Assembly (NCBI GenBank): GCA_964622325.1
Contig: CAZUOJ010000023.1
Location: forward strand, 1-37,909
Length of the DNA stretch: 37,909 nt
From: JAJFUB01 sp964622325
Lineage (GTDB): Bacteria > Armatimonadota > Zipacnadia > Zipacnadales > UBA11051
Reading direction: 5' to 3'
Part shown: positions 26,049 through 32,966 of the stretch, piece by piece
Position numbering within the stretch: the stretch's first letter is position 1
Layout: the number at the start of each line of letters is the position of its first letter
Translations under genes and position numbers: made by a program
The notes under the pieces: model-generated
Database searches by the model: none
What the model was told of the DNA's origin: nothing
The model's input: the letters and a program-made list of their open reading frames with translations, nothing else

Positions 26049-26927
26049 ATGGCGAAATTTGTTTATTTTTCACGCAATATCCAGCGGCAGCAACTGCTGT
26101 GCTGGCTGTGGCTATTTGTTCTGTTAGCGTTGGCAGGCTTTTTAGGAGCCAATTTTGTGCGGGGCACTGTGCGGGAATTAGGGGGAGTCAAGGCCATCCA
26201 GAAAAAAGGCTTGCCTGCCGCCCTAAAAGCCGCTTTGCCCAAAATTGCTGCGATAAATTCTCCCACGCCTGCCCTTAAGCAAGCTGCCAGACGGAATGTG
26301 TTATTTCTTCTCTCTCATTTGCTGGGCCTGGGAATCATTATCTACTTTATATGGAATCCTGTGATTGCTTTGCGCCGATTTAAAAGTAAGCAATCGCTTA
26401 TCTGTGAGCTTGAGAAGCTGCCCGAAGAATATTATGTGTTGCCCGATGTGCGTGTTCAGACAAATGGGAAGCCCTGCCTCATAGATTATGTGCTAGTTTC
26501 AACGTATGGCGTATGGCTCGTGGATGTGCGTTCTCATGTCGGACGCATTGTCGGCGGCGAGGATGATTATGAATGGCAACACCTTCAGGGCAGCGGAAAG
26601 GCTTCATTTTACAATCCAATTCGCCAAAATCGTTCCTTTTGCAGCCAAATAGAACAATATTTAGCTCAGGAAGGCATTTCGGCTGCTGTCCATTCTATAA
26701 TTGTATTCCCCTATGCGGAATTGGAGACGCCCACGCTCACGCCCGTTGTGCGTACGGAGCAGCTTGTAACGACAATTTTACAGCTGGATTCTTCCCCTAA
26801 ATTTTCTTCGGAGCAAGTGGAGCAGATTGTGGCAGCAGTGCGAAAATTGCAAACGCCAGGAGCCGCAAAATGCTCTTCTTCCCCCGTGCCCTGTAATCAC
26901 TTCTCCAGCTCTCCAGAAGCAGGATAA
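26049..26927 (+). CDS. Membrane-anchored NERD-domain protein
   Basis: A 292-residue protein with two membrane segments (about residues 15-36, LLCWLWLFVLLALAGFL; and 84-105, LFLLSHLLGLGIIIYFIW), then a NERD domain at about 118-235. The domain begins LEKLPEEYYVLPDVRVQTNGKPCLIDYVLVSTYGVWLVDVRSHVGRIVGG. The NERD fold is related to restriction-endonuclease-like nucleases, where 'ID...(E/x)xK' carries the catalytic residues; here the K position reads Arg (VDVRS), so nuclease activity is doubtful. The ribosome site is weak. It stands alone between a divergent GH42 gene and tgt and ends at a strong terminator (27000-27040). Exact role unknown; NERD proteins are often associated with DNA or stress functions. 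Confidence 0.82.
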   Translation: MAKFVYFSRNIQRQQLLCWLWLFVLLALAGFLGANFVRGTVRELGGVKAIQKKGLPAALKAALPKIAAINSPTPALKQAARRNVLFLLSHLLGLGIIIYFIWNPVIALRRFKSKQSLICELEKLPEEYYVLPDVRVQTNGKPCLIDYVLVSTYGVWLVDVRSHVGRIVGGEDDYEWQHLQGSGKASFYNPIRQNRSFCSQIEQYLAQEGISAAVHSIIVFPYAELETPTLTPVVRTEQLVTTILQLDSSPKFSSEQVEQIVAAVRKLQTPGAAKCSSSPVPCNHFSSSPEAG

Positions 26928-27199
26928 GGCGATTTTGGCATTGCCCCAAAAATACACACATATTTAGGCTGTGATGTTCATCTGACGGTTTTATTTTTGC
27001 GGCAAGATTTCTGCTAATAATGTCGCAGAGCCGTTTTTTTATTTAAAAAGTTAGCCCTCTTACAAGACGCCCTGAACATTATTTAACAACGCTATTGGGC
27101 TCAAATAATGTTTGTCGTCAGAATATTTGCGAATGTACAACGCAGAAGGGCTTTTTCCCAGAGCCGCTTGCTTGTACACATGCGGCGTACGAAAACTGA
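26928..27199. other. Intergenic region before tgt
   Basis: It contains the NERD terminator and, at 27075-27112, a perfect 10-bp inverted repeat AACATTATTT / AAATAATGTT separated by 18 nt. The repeat lies about 90 bp upstream of the tgt promoter and could be an operator or a cruciform; no gene is visible. Confidence 0.5.
27000..27040 (+). terminator. Intrinsic terminator after the NERD gene
   Basis: Outer stem CGGC (27000-27003) / GCCG (27030-27033) and inner stem TCTGC (27010-27014) / GCAGA (27025-27029), followed by seven T (27034-27040). It lies 70-110 bp after the NERD stop. Confidence 0.75.
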
Positions 27200-27205
27200 T
27201 ATAAT
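27197..27205 (+). promoter_or_regulatory. Extended -10 promoter of tgt
   Basis: TGATATAAT at 27197-27205 is a perfect extended -10 (TGnTATAAT), which can act without a good -35; indeed none is seen at the right distance. Transcription would start near 27212, about 23 nt before the tgt ATG. Confidence 0.65.
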
Positions 27206-27234
27206 GCCCACAAGGCTATAAAAGGGAGAGACAT

Positions 27235-28365
27235 ATGCTGAAATTTGACATTGTCTGCCAGCGAGGGCGCGCCCGGACGGGACAGCTCACATTGCCTCAT
27301 GGCGCTGTACGTACGCCTGTATTTATGCCATGTGCGAGCCTGGCCACTGTCAAGGCTTTTCCTCCTCATCTTGTCGCCGCTACAGGAATTGAGATGCTGG
27401 TGTGCAACGCCTATCATCTGTGGCTGCGGCCCGGCCATGAGCTTGTGCAGCAAATGGGGGGCTTGCATCGTTTTATGAGCTGGGAAAAGCCTTTGTTGAC
27501 GGACAGCGGGGGCTTTCAAGTTTTTTCGCTGGCGCGGCCTAAAGACATCACAGAAGAGGGCGTGCATTTTCGTTCGCATATCTCCGGAGAGGCATTATTT
27601 TTGACGCCGGAAAAATCTATAGAAATTCAAAATGCGCTGGGCAGCGATATCGCCATGATTTTTGATGAATGTGCGCCCTATCCATCCCCACGGGAATATG
27701 TGCAGGCTTCTGTGGAACGCACTTTGCGCTGGGCGCAACGCTGTCAGCAGGCGCATCGGCATCCTCAGCAAGCACTTTTTGGGATTGTGCAGGGCGGCGT
27801 GTATGAGGATTTGCGGGCTTACAGCGCGGAGCGCACAGTCGCTTTAGGCTTTAGCGGCTACGCCATCGGCGGGCTTTCGGTGGGGGAAAGCAAGGAGCAG
27901 ATGCTGGCCGCGCTGGAAGCCGTGTTGCCCTATTTGCCTGAACATCAGCCGCGTTATCTGATGGGCGTAGGCACGCCGCTGGATATTCTGGAAGGGGCGG
28001 AAAGAGGCGTGGATATGTTTGATTGTGTGCTGCCGACACGGCTGGCGCGGCACGCGAGTTTGATGACATGGGAGGGGCCTGTGAAAATTAATCGGCAGGA
28101 GCATGCTGGCAGCGAGGCGCCGCTGGATCCCACATGCCGTTGTCACACATGCCAGCATTATTCGCGCGGCTATCTGCGGCATCTGTTTATCTGTAAAGAT
28201 CCCGCTGCCTGGCTGCTTTTGACGGAACATAATCTGACATTTTATGCGATGTTTATGGAGGCGCTGCAAAAGGCGATAGAGGAAGATACATTAAAGGCCC
28301 TGCGACGGCGCATAAGCGCCTGGACAGAACGCGAAAAAGAGGAGTTGGAAAAAGAGGAAGTCTAA
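27235..28365 (+). CDS. tgt: tRNA-guanine(34) transglycosylase
   Basis: A 376-residue enzyme that exchanges G34 in GUN-anticodon tRNAs for the queuosine precursor. The start has GGGAG upstream. All key residues are present: base-binding/catalytic DSGGFQVFS (Asp90), GIVQGGVYEDLR, AIGGLSVGE, nucleophile Asp263 in MFDCVLPTRLARH, and the zinc site Cys301, Cys303, Cys306 (CRCHTC) with His332 (LTEHNL) at the expected spacing. Length is typical of the bacterial enzyme (about 375). No queA or other queuosine-synthesis gene is in the window; the cell may make preQ1 elsewhere or salvage queuine. It has its own promoter and is 127 bp from the next gene. Confidence 0.97.
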   Translation: MLKFDIVCQRGRARTGQLTLPHGAVRTPVFMPCASLATVKAFPPHLVAATGIEMLVCNAYHLWLRPGHELVQQMGGLHRFMSWEKPLLTDSGGFQVFSLARPKDITEEGVHFRSHISGEALFLTPEKSIEIQNALGSDIAMIFDECAPYPSPREYVQASVERTLRWAQRCQQAHRHPQQALFGIVQGGVYEDLRAYSAERTVALGFSGYAIGGLSVGESKEQMLAALEAVLPYLPEHQPRYLMGVGTPLDILEGAERGVDMFDCVLPTRLARHASLMTWEGPVKINRQEHAGSEAPLDPTCRCHTCQHYSRGYLRHLFICKDPAAWLLLTEHNLTFYAMFMEALQKAIEEDTLKALRRRISAWTEREKEELEKEEV

Positions 28366-28492
28366 ACATTTTGTCAGGAAAAGATAAGAAAGACAGGAGA
28401 AGGATTTGATAGGGGACAGGAGGAAGAAAATTTAAAGCGGCGAGTTATCGCATGGCTGGCGATTACGGGACAAAGCAGTGGGAGGGCCTGAG

Positions 28493-29401
28493 ATGATTAA
28501 ATTGGGCATCGTGGATTGTGACACATCGCATGTTTTGCAATTTACAATGAGGCATAATCACATTCCTCCAGAAAAAGGCGGCTGTGAGGAGGAGCAGTGG
28601 GTGGACGGCTGCAAAGTCGTGATGGCGTATCCAGGAACTTCAAAAATTGTGGATCAAAAGACAATTGACGAACGAGTGGCGCAATTGCGCAAATGGGGCG
28701 TGAAGATTGTGGATTCGCCGGAGGAGATGATTGGCAAAATAGATGGCGTGTTGATTGAGTCGAATCAGGGGAGCCAGCATCTCAAGCATGCGCGGCTGTT
28801 TATGAAAGCGGGGCTGCCCTGTTATATTGACAAGCCGTTTGCCAATTCCGCCAAAGACGCCTTGCGTATTCGCGATCTAGCCGCCAAATACAAAGTGCCT
28901 TTCTTTTCGGCTTCATCTTTGCGCTTTGCGCCGGAAGTGGTCGCGGCGAAAGCGGAGCTGGGGCAGATATATGGCGTGGATGCGTGGAGCCCCGCGCCCT
29001 TGCATCCGGCCAATCCAGGCCTGGCGCATTACGGCATTCATGGCGTGGAGATCCTGTTCACGCTGATGGGCGCTGGCTGTGAGGCTGTCTGCTGCGCTTT
29101 TGACAAGGAGATTGGCGAAGTCAATACAGGGCGCTGGAAGGATGGACGCGTGGGCGTGATGCGGGGGACGCGCATGGGCGCACATGCGTATGGCTTTGTG
29201 GCCTGGGGCGAAAAGGGCGTGCGGCCCAGCGGCGTGGATACGCGCTATATTTATCGCGAATTGTGCAAGGCGCAAGTGCAGCTCTTTACAACAGGCCAAT
29301 CGCCCATTGACATCAATGAAACAATTGAAATCGTTTGCTTCATGGATGCGGCTTTAAAGAGCCGCCGGCAAAAAGGAGAATGGGTTGCGCTGGAAAAATA
29401 A
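28493..29401 (+). CDS. Gfo/Idh/MocA-like oxidoreductase with altered dinucleotide loop
   Basis: A 302-residue protein; ATG 28493 has GGGAGG 7 nt upstream. The fold is that of sugar/cyclitol dehydrogenases: GVLIESNQGSQHLKHARLFMKAGLPCYIDKPFANSAKDALRI corresponds to the conserved 'EKP' Lys-containing segment (here DKPFA, Lys kept), followed by FFSASSLRFAPEV and HPANPGLAHYGIHGVEIL in the C-terminal sheet domain, where the His pair may be catalytic. The N-terminal loop that is normally G-x-G-x-x-G reads KLGIVDCDTSHVLQF, so NAD(P) binding may be changed. The protein is shorter than many relatives (about 340-400). Substrate unknown; probably a sugar acid or cyclitol. It appears to be a single gene. 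Confidence 0.8.
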   Translation: MIKLGIVDCDTSHVLQFTMRHNHIPPEKGGCEEEQWVDGCKVVMAYPGTSKIVDQKTIDERVAQLRKWGVKIVDSPEEMIGKIDGVLIESNQGSQHLKHARLFMKAGLPCYIDKPFANSAKDALRIRDLAAKYKVPFFSASSLRFAPEVVAAKAELGQIYGVDAWSPAPLHPANPGLAHYGIHGVEILFTLMGAGCEAVCCAFDKEIGEVNTGRWKDGRVGVMRGTRMGAHAYGFVAWGEKGVRPSGVDTRYIYRELCKAQVQLFTTGQSPIDINETIEIVCFMDAALKSRRQKGEWVALEK

Positions 29402-29550
29402 AAAGATAAAGCGGGTCCAAGGGAAGAAAGCATTGTCAAAGCCGTAAAAGACAAAGGAGGTTCCCGCAAAAAGCGCCGCCGCGAGCAGCAGAAAGAAGGC
29501 GCAAGCAGGGGCGTTGAAAGCACGCAACGAGGGGCAGCGCCGTGCTGTTC

Positions 29551-29580
29551 TTGACAAAAGCAGCCTCATTTTGCTAAAGT
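29551..29580 (+). promoter_or_regulatory. Sigma70-type promoter of the infC-rpmI-rplT operon
   Basis: A perfect TTGACA (29551-29556) and TAAAGT (29575-29580) are 18 nt apart. Initiation is expected near 29587, giving a leader of about 70 nt. The gene-free stretch 29402-29550 before it has no other feature that I can name. Confidence 0.75.
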
Positions 29581-29603
29581 AAACTTCCACATATTATGAG
29601 GGA

Positions 29604-29623
29604 ACATTGTGTTTGGACAATGT
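29604..29623 (+). promoter_or_regulatory. Leader hairpin upstream of infC
   Basis: ACATTGT (29604-29610) and ACAATGT (29617-29623) form a perfect 7-bp stem with a 6-nt loop in the infC leader, ending about 20 nt before the Shine-Dalgarno. It is well placed for L20- or IF3-dependent control, but this is inference. Confidence 0.45.
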
Positions 29624-29656
29624 CAAAGTTTAGAAAAAAGCGAGAGGTGAGGCGAC

Positions 29657-30343
29657 ATAGATCCAAATCGGGGCTACAGAATTAACGAACGCATTCGTGC
29701 GCCGCAAGTTCGTGTAATCTCGCCAGAGGGCGTCAATTTGGGCATCATGTCCATTGAGGACGCCCGCGCCGAGGCGGAAAAATTTGGCTTGGATTTAATA
29801 GAAGTGGCGCCAGAGGCCCAGCCTCCTGTCTGCCGGATTTTCGATTATGGCAAGTTTCGTTACGAGCAGCAAAAGAAGCAGAAAGAAGCCCAAAAGAAAG
29901 CGCGGCAGATGGATGTTAAGGGCATCCGAGTGCGTCCGAACACCGACGAACATGATTTAGCGGTCAAAACGCGTCAGGCAATCAAATTTTTGCGTCATGG
30001 GGATAAAGTCAAATTTACGGTCATTTTCCGCGGGCCGGAGCTCCGCCATACAGAAATTGGCCAGAAGCAGTTGGAGCATTTTATGGCCCAGTTGTCTGAT
30101 TATGCGATTGTGGATCAGCCGCCCCGGATGGAGGGCCGGCGCATGACGATGGTTCTGGAGCCCAAGAAGAACATGCCGCCCGCCTCTATAGATGGAGGAG
30201 AGAAGAGCCGTGCCAAAGATGAAGACAAAGAGAACAGCAGTGAAGCGCCTGCAAGTGACGGGCAGCGGGCGGATCTTACATCGCAGCTGCAAACTGAATC
30301 ACTTGCTGTCCAAGAAGAGCCGTCATCTGAAACGACGCCTTAA
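29657..30343 (+). CDS. infC: Translation initiation factor IF-3, AUA start, C-terminal extension
   Basis: The conserved IF-3 N-terminus (YRINERIRAPQVRVISPEGVN, then GIMSIEDARAEAEKFGLDLIEVAP) begins upstream of any ATG/GTG/TTG. An in-frame TGA at 29648-29650 limits the start to 29651 or later. ATA at 29657 lies 6 nt after GAGGTGA (29644-29650), an ideal Shine-Dalgarno, so it is taken as start; infC is known for rare AUU/AUC/AUA starts that IF-3 itself discriminates against. Residues 1-75 are the N domain, a Lys-rich linker (FRYEQQKKQKEAQKKARQ) follows, then the C domain ending at RMEGRRMTMVLEPKK near residue 174. No stop follows: a 50-residue acidic tail (DGGEKSRAKDEDKENSSE...) continues to 30343 and overlaps rpmI. 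Total 228 residues versus about 175-180 usual. Confidence 0.92.
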   Translation: MDPNRGYRINERIRAPQVRVISPEGVNLGIMSIEDARAEAEKFGLDLIEVAPEAQPPVCRIFDYGKFRYEQQKKQKEAQKKARQMDVKGIRVRPNTDEHDLAVKTRQAIKFLRHGDKVKFTVIFRGPELRHTEIGQKQLEHFMAQLSDYAIVDQPPRMEGRRMTMVLEPKKNMPPASIDGGEKSRAKDEDKENSSEAPASDGQRADLTSQLQTESLAVQEEPSSETTP

Positions 30344-30425
30344 GCAAGGCGGCGAAGTGACAGTGCCAGGCGAAATCCAAAATATCGCCGCGTTGATGCC
30401 ATACGCCGACATACGGCGGGGCTAA
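30210..30425 (+). CDS. rpmI: 50S ribosomal protein bL35
   Basis: A 71-residue basic protein. GTG 30210 is the start because the family begins (M)PKMKTK and here reads VPKMKTKRTAVKRLQVTGSG; AGGAG (30196-30200) is 9 nt upstream. The rest follows the family: LNHLLSKKSRHLKRRLKQ, and a final ALMPYADIRRG. It is in the +1 frame relative to infC and overlaps it by 134 bp, which is unusual: these genes are normally separate. It is slightly longer than the usual 64-66 residues. The order infC-rpmI-rplT is standard and the three are co-transcribed. Confidence 0.95.
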   Translation: MPKMKTKRTAVKRLQVTGSGRILHRSCKLNHLLSKKSRHLKRRLKQGGEVTVPGEIQNIAALMPYADIRRG

Positions 30426-30456
30426 AAACAAATCGAATGAGAGGGATGCGCAAAAG

Positions 30457-30566
30457 GGCTGGCCGCCGAGCCAGCCTGCATTTGTTATGTAAGCGCTCTC
30501 TAGAGGGCTTGCGCAACACGGGCCTGTGAAGAGGCAAGAAAGAGGGAAAGCGCATCTTGGGATGCG
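30457..30566 (+). promoter_or_regulatory. Hairpins between rpmI and rplT
   Basis: GGCTGGC (30457-30463) / GCCAGCC (30470-30476) makes a 7-bp stem with a 6-nt loop, and CGCATC (30551-30556) / GATGCG (30561-30566) makes a 6-bp stem with a 4-nt loop. Neither has a T-run, so they are more likely control or processing structures than terminators; L20 is known to bind mRNA structures in this operon in other bacteria. Confidence 0.45.
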
Positions 30567-30607
30567 GCTTTCTCCGCCCCCAGCGGCCCGAAGAAAGGAA
30601 GGCCAAG

Positions 30608-30964
30608 ATGCCACGAGTTTCGCGCGGGCCGGCCACACATCGCCGGCGCAAAAGAATAATGAAGGCGGCCAAGGGCTATGTAGGCGGCCGCCATCGTCTG
30701 TTTAAGACGGCCAAGGAAACAGTGATGCGGGCGCGCAATTACGCCTATCGCGATCGCCGCGTCCGCAAGCGGATGTTCCGCAATCTGTGGATTGCGCGGA
30801 TTAATGCCGCTGCGCGCCTGCATGGCGTGAGTTACAGTGTGCTCGCCTGCGGCTTGAAAAAAGCCGGCATCGGGCTAAATCGAAAAATGCTGGCGTATCT
30901 TGCGGCCGAGGATCCCGCTGCTTTTGCGCAGATTGTGGAACAAGCGAAAGCCGCAGTTGGCTAA
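30608..30964 (+). CDS. rplT: 50S ribosomal protein bL20
   Basis: A 118-residue basic protein that binds 23S rRNA early in 50S assembly and, in several bacteria, represses its own operon. Start ATG 30608 is supported by AAGGAAGG upstream and by the family start MPRVSRGPATHRRRKRIMKAAKGY. Other conserved parts: ARNYAYRDRRVRKRMFRNLWIARINAAAR and LNRKMLAYLAAEDPAAF. Length is exactly typical. It is 182 bp after rpmI, a gap with two hairpins, and about 135 bp before the methyltransferase start. Confidence 0.97.
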   Translation: MPRVSRGPATHRRRKRIMKAAKGYVGGRHRLFKTAKETVMRARNYAYRDRRVRKRMFRNLWIARINAAARLHGVSYSVLACGLKKAGIGLNRKMLAYLAAEDPAAFAQIVEQAKAAVG

Positions 30965-31099
30965 TCTTCACGCCTGGAGGAACAGATCTGCAGCAACGCC
31001 GACTCGTTGAGTCGGCGTTGCTGGCCAAAGGAAGACGAAATCTGGGCGCAAAAAGTCCAGGAAAGCAACAAAGCGCGCCAGGCCCTGGCAAGCAAAGCG

Positions 31100-31665
31100 A
31101 TGATTACGAGTCGGCAGAATCAATATGTGAAGCTGTTTCGCTCTCTGGCGTCAGCCAAGGGGCGCCGGGAGCAGGGGCTGTTTGCCGTGGAAGGGGCGCA
31201 TCTTATCGAGGAAATGCTGGCCGCCGGCTGGAAGGCGCGCCTGGGCTTTGTGGCTCCGGAATTAGTGCGAAATCCTTTATTAGCTGAACAATTGCGCCAA
31301 AATGCGGAAATATGTCTGGAAGTATCTTCCGAAGTATTTGGCAGCCTTAGCCACACAATGAGCCCGCAGGGCCTCGCGGCTGCGATTCCCTTGCCCTGCT
31401 ACGAGTTGCCCGACATTCCGGCACAAGCAGGCATTGTGCTGGCTTTATGGGAGATACGGGATCCGGGGAATATGGGAACAATGATGCGTACGGCCTGGGC
31501 GGCGGGGGCGCTGGGAGTGCTGGCGGTGGGGGAATGTGCGGATTTTTATGCGCCGAAAGTAGTGCGGGCGGCCGCCGGGGCTGTCTTTCATCTGCCGCTG
31601 GTGGAAATATCCGAAGCGCAGCTCGTGAGCTGGGCGCAGGAGACAGGACGGGAGCTTGTGGCGGC
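31100..31665 (+). CDS. TrmH/SpoU-family RNA 2'-O-methyltransferase, cut by assembly gap
   Basis: 188 residues remain before the run of N. The N-terminus (MITSRQNQYVKLFRSLASAKGRREQGLFAVEGAHLIEEML) is the usual substrate-binding domain of this family. The SPOUT domain starts with GIVLALWEIRDPGNMGTMMRTAWAAGALGVL, where Arg and Asn of the 'DPxNxGxxxRTA' motif are catalytic, and continues to KVVRAAAGAVFHLPLVEI. The C-terminal knot, holding the SAM-binding GNE and SxN motifs, is lost in the gap. The methyltransferase is a usual neighbour between rplT and pheS. Sequence right after the gap (31767-31811) can be read AESL..., which echoes the 'ESLN' of the final motif, but the rest does not fit, so I do not extend the gene. 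Start ATG 31100 is chosen by family alignment; the ribosome site is weak. Confidence 0.85.
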
Positions 31666-31765
31666 NNNNNNNNNNNNNNNNNNNNNNNNNNNNNNNNNNN
31701 NNNNNNNNNNNNNNNNNNNNNNNNNNNNNNNNNNNNNNNNNNNNNNNNNNNNNNNNNNNNNNNNN
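31666..31765. other. Assembly gap (100 N)
   Basis: Exactly 100 N, a conventional scaffold filler of unknown true length. It falls inside the methyltransferase gene, so reading frame and distance across it are not reliable. Confidence 0.99.
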
Positions 31766-32208
31766 GGCTGAAAGCCTCCCTGGTCCCCGCGTCGCTGAAG
31801 TTCCCTCCTGAACTGCAGGCTGAAGTGGCAGACGCTACGCCAAGCGGATAGGGCAGAATAACAGAGAAGAATATCTTTTCCGTGGCGAAGCGTGGGGCCA
31901 TGCGTAGGCCGCGCCGGAAAGTTCCGCCGTTATCCGGAACGCCGCCTGTTAGGGTGGTTCGTTGAGCCAGCGCATGCTGCATGCGCGCAGAGCCTTCTTA
32001 AGCCAAACGCACAGCTCTGGCTATTGTGTTGCTGTCTTGAAGGTATGGACACTGACACAAGCCGGCGAGGAAGGGAAAAGAAGGCTTTTTGCGAGAAATT
32101 GCGCCCCGGCGTCCCTACGGATGTCGGGGCGTTTTCGCTATTCGGAGGCCTTCAACACAGCGCGGAAAAAGATTTTTGCCGTCAATTTCCAGGCAAGGAG
32201 CCCTCGCA
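31766..32208 (+). promoter_or_regulatory. Long leader of the DUF169-pheST genes with attenuator-like parts
   Basis: After the gap there are 443 bp before the DUF169 start. It holds a stem GTTCCG (31921-31926) / CGGAAC (31935-31940), the string AGGGTGGTTCG (31951-31961), a stem GCGCATG (31970-31976) / CATGCGC (31980-31986), and a strong terminator (32102-32135) whose rising arm includes CGTCCCT. In T-box leaders AGGGTGGN pairs with CGTCCCT in the antiterminator and the latter also lies in the terminator; here the two are about 150 nt apart and the rest of the T-box consensus (ACCGCG) is not matched, so the assignment is tentative. The first part may contain the end of the methyltransferase gene. 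Confidence 0.4.
32102..32135 (+). terminator. Intrinsic terminator in the leader of the DUF169 gene
   Basis: CGCCCCGGCGTCC (32102-32114) pairs over 13 positions with GGATGTCGGGGCG (32119-32131) around a CTAC loop and is followed by TTTT. It is about 75 bp upstream of the DUF169 ATG, hence either the end of the upstream unit or an attenuator. Confidence 0.75.
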
Positions 32209-32907
32209 ATGGAATGGCGTCAGTGGAGTCAGGAGCTTCAGGAAGTGCTGGGGCTGACGCATCTGCCCGTGGCCGTGACATATACGGATCGGCCTCAAGA
32301 GGAAGCGCAAAGGCCGCGCTGCCGCGCCTGCAGCGCTCTTCATCGGGCTGCCGCCGGAGAAATGATTTTGCTGGGGGAAGAAAATACGGCCTGTCCGGGC
32401 GGCTCACTGTATCTGGGCTTGCGGGCGCAATCTGCGGAGCAGTCGGTACGGCTGCGGGAATTTTTAATCCGCGGCGAGAAGCTGTTTTCCTGCCCGGCGG
32501 CGATTTTCCGCTCAATGCGGACAGGGCCCCCGCCGCCTCTGGGCGCCGCGCGCTATGTGCTCTTTTCGCCGCTTGTCCTTGCGCCCCTGCGGCCGGATGT
32601 GACTATCATTCTGTGCAATCCGGCCCAGGCAGCGCGCCTAGTGAGTCTGGGCTTTTACGAAAGCGGCGAGGCGATGCACTGCGATCCCACAGGCGCCGCC
32701 TGCCGCTCCATTATCACATATCCGCTGGTCACAAATCGCTTCAATGTGAGCTTTGGCGATGTGACTCAGCGAAGAAGCGAAGATGTGCCCGAAAATATGC
32801 TGTATGTGAGTCTGCCGTGGAGCCATTTGCGCTCCATTGTCGCCAGCCTGGATAGTTGTGGCGCCGGGCGAGCGGAAATAGATTTATCGGCACCGCCAGA
32901 GCCATAA
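32209..32907 (+). CDS. DUF169-family protein
   Basis: A 232-residue cytoplasmic protein. ATG 32209 is preceded by AAGGAG (32195-32200) 8 nt away. Family signs: LGLTHLPVAVTYTDRP near the start, the Cys-rich CRACSALHRAAAGEMILL and TACPGGSLYLGL (two Cys-containing blocks typical of DUF169), APLRPDVTIILCNPAQAARL, and the late CRSIITYPLVTNRFNVSFGD. The biochemical function of DUF169 is not established; conserved cysteines suggest metal or cluster binding. It is unusual inside the rplT-pheST block and has its own leader terminator. The next gene starts 60 bp after its stop. Confidence 0.8.
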   Translation: MEWRQWSQELQEVLGLTHLPVAVTYTDRPQEEAQRPRCRACSALHRAAAGEMILLGEENTACPGGSLYLGLRAQSAEQSVRLREFLIRGEKLFSCPAAIFRSMRTGPPPPLGAARYVLFSPLVLAPLRPDVTIILCNPAQAARLVSLGFYESGEAMHCDPTGAACRSIITYPLVTNRFNVSFGDVTQRRSEDVPENMLYVSLPWSHLRSIVASLDSCGAGRAEIDLSAPPEP

Positions 32908-32966
32908 GGAGCGGCAAGCGGAAGAAGAAAAGAGGCAATTTTCTCGGAGCAAGGAGGCACAGGCAT

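Noticed and set aside
29410..29552. Lys/Arg/Gln-rich open stretch before the infC promoter
   Set aside because: It looked like a small basic protein, but it has no start codon and ends at the -35 box.
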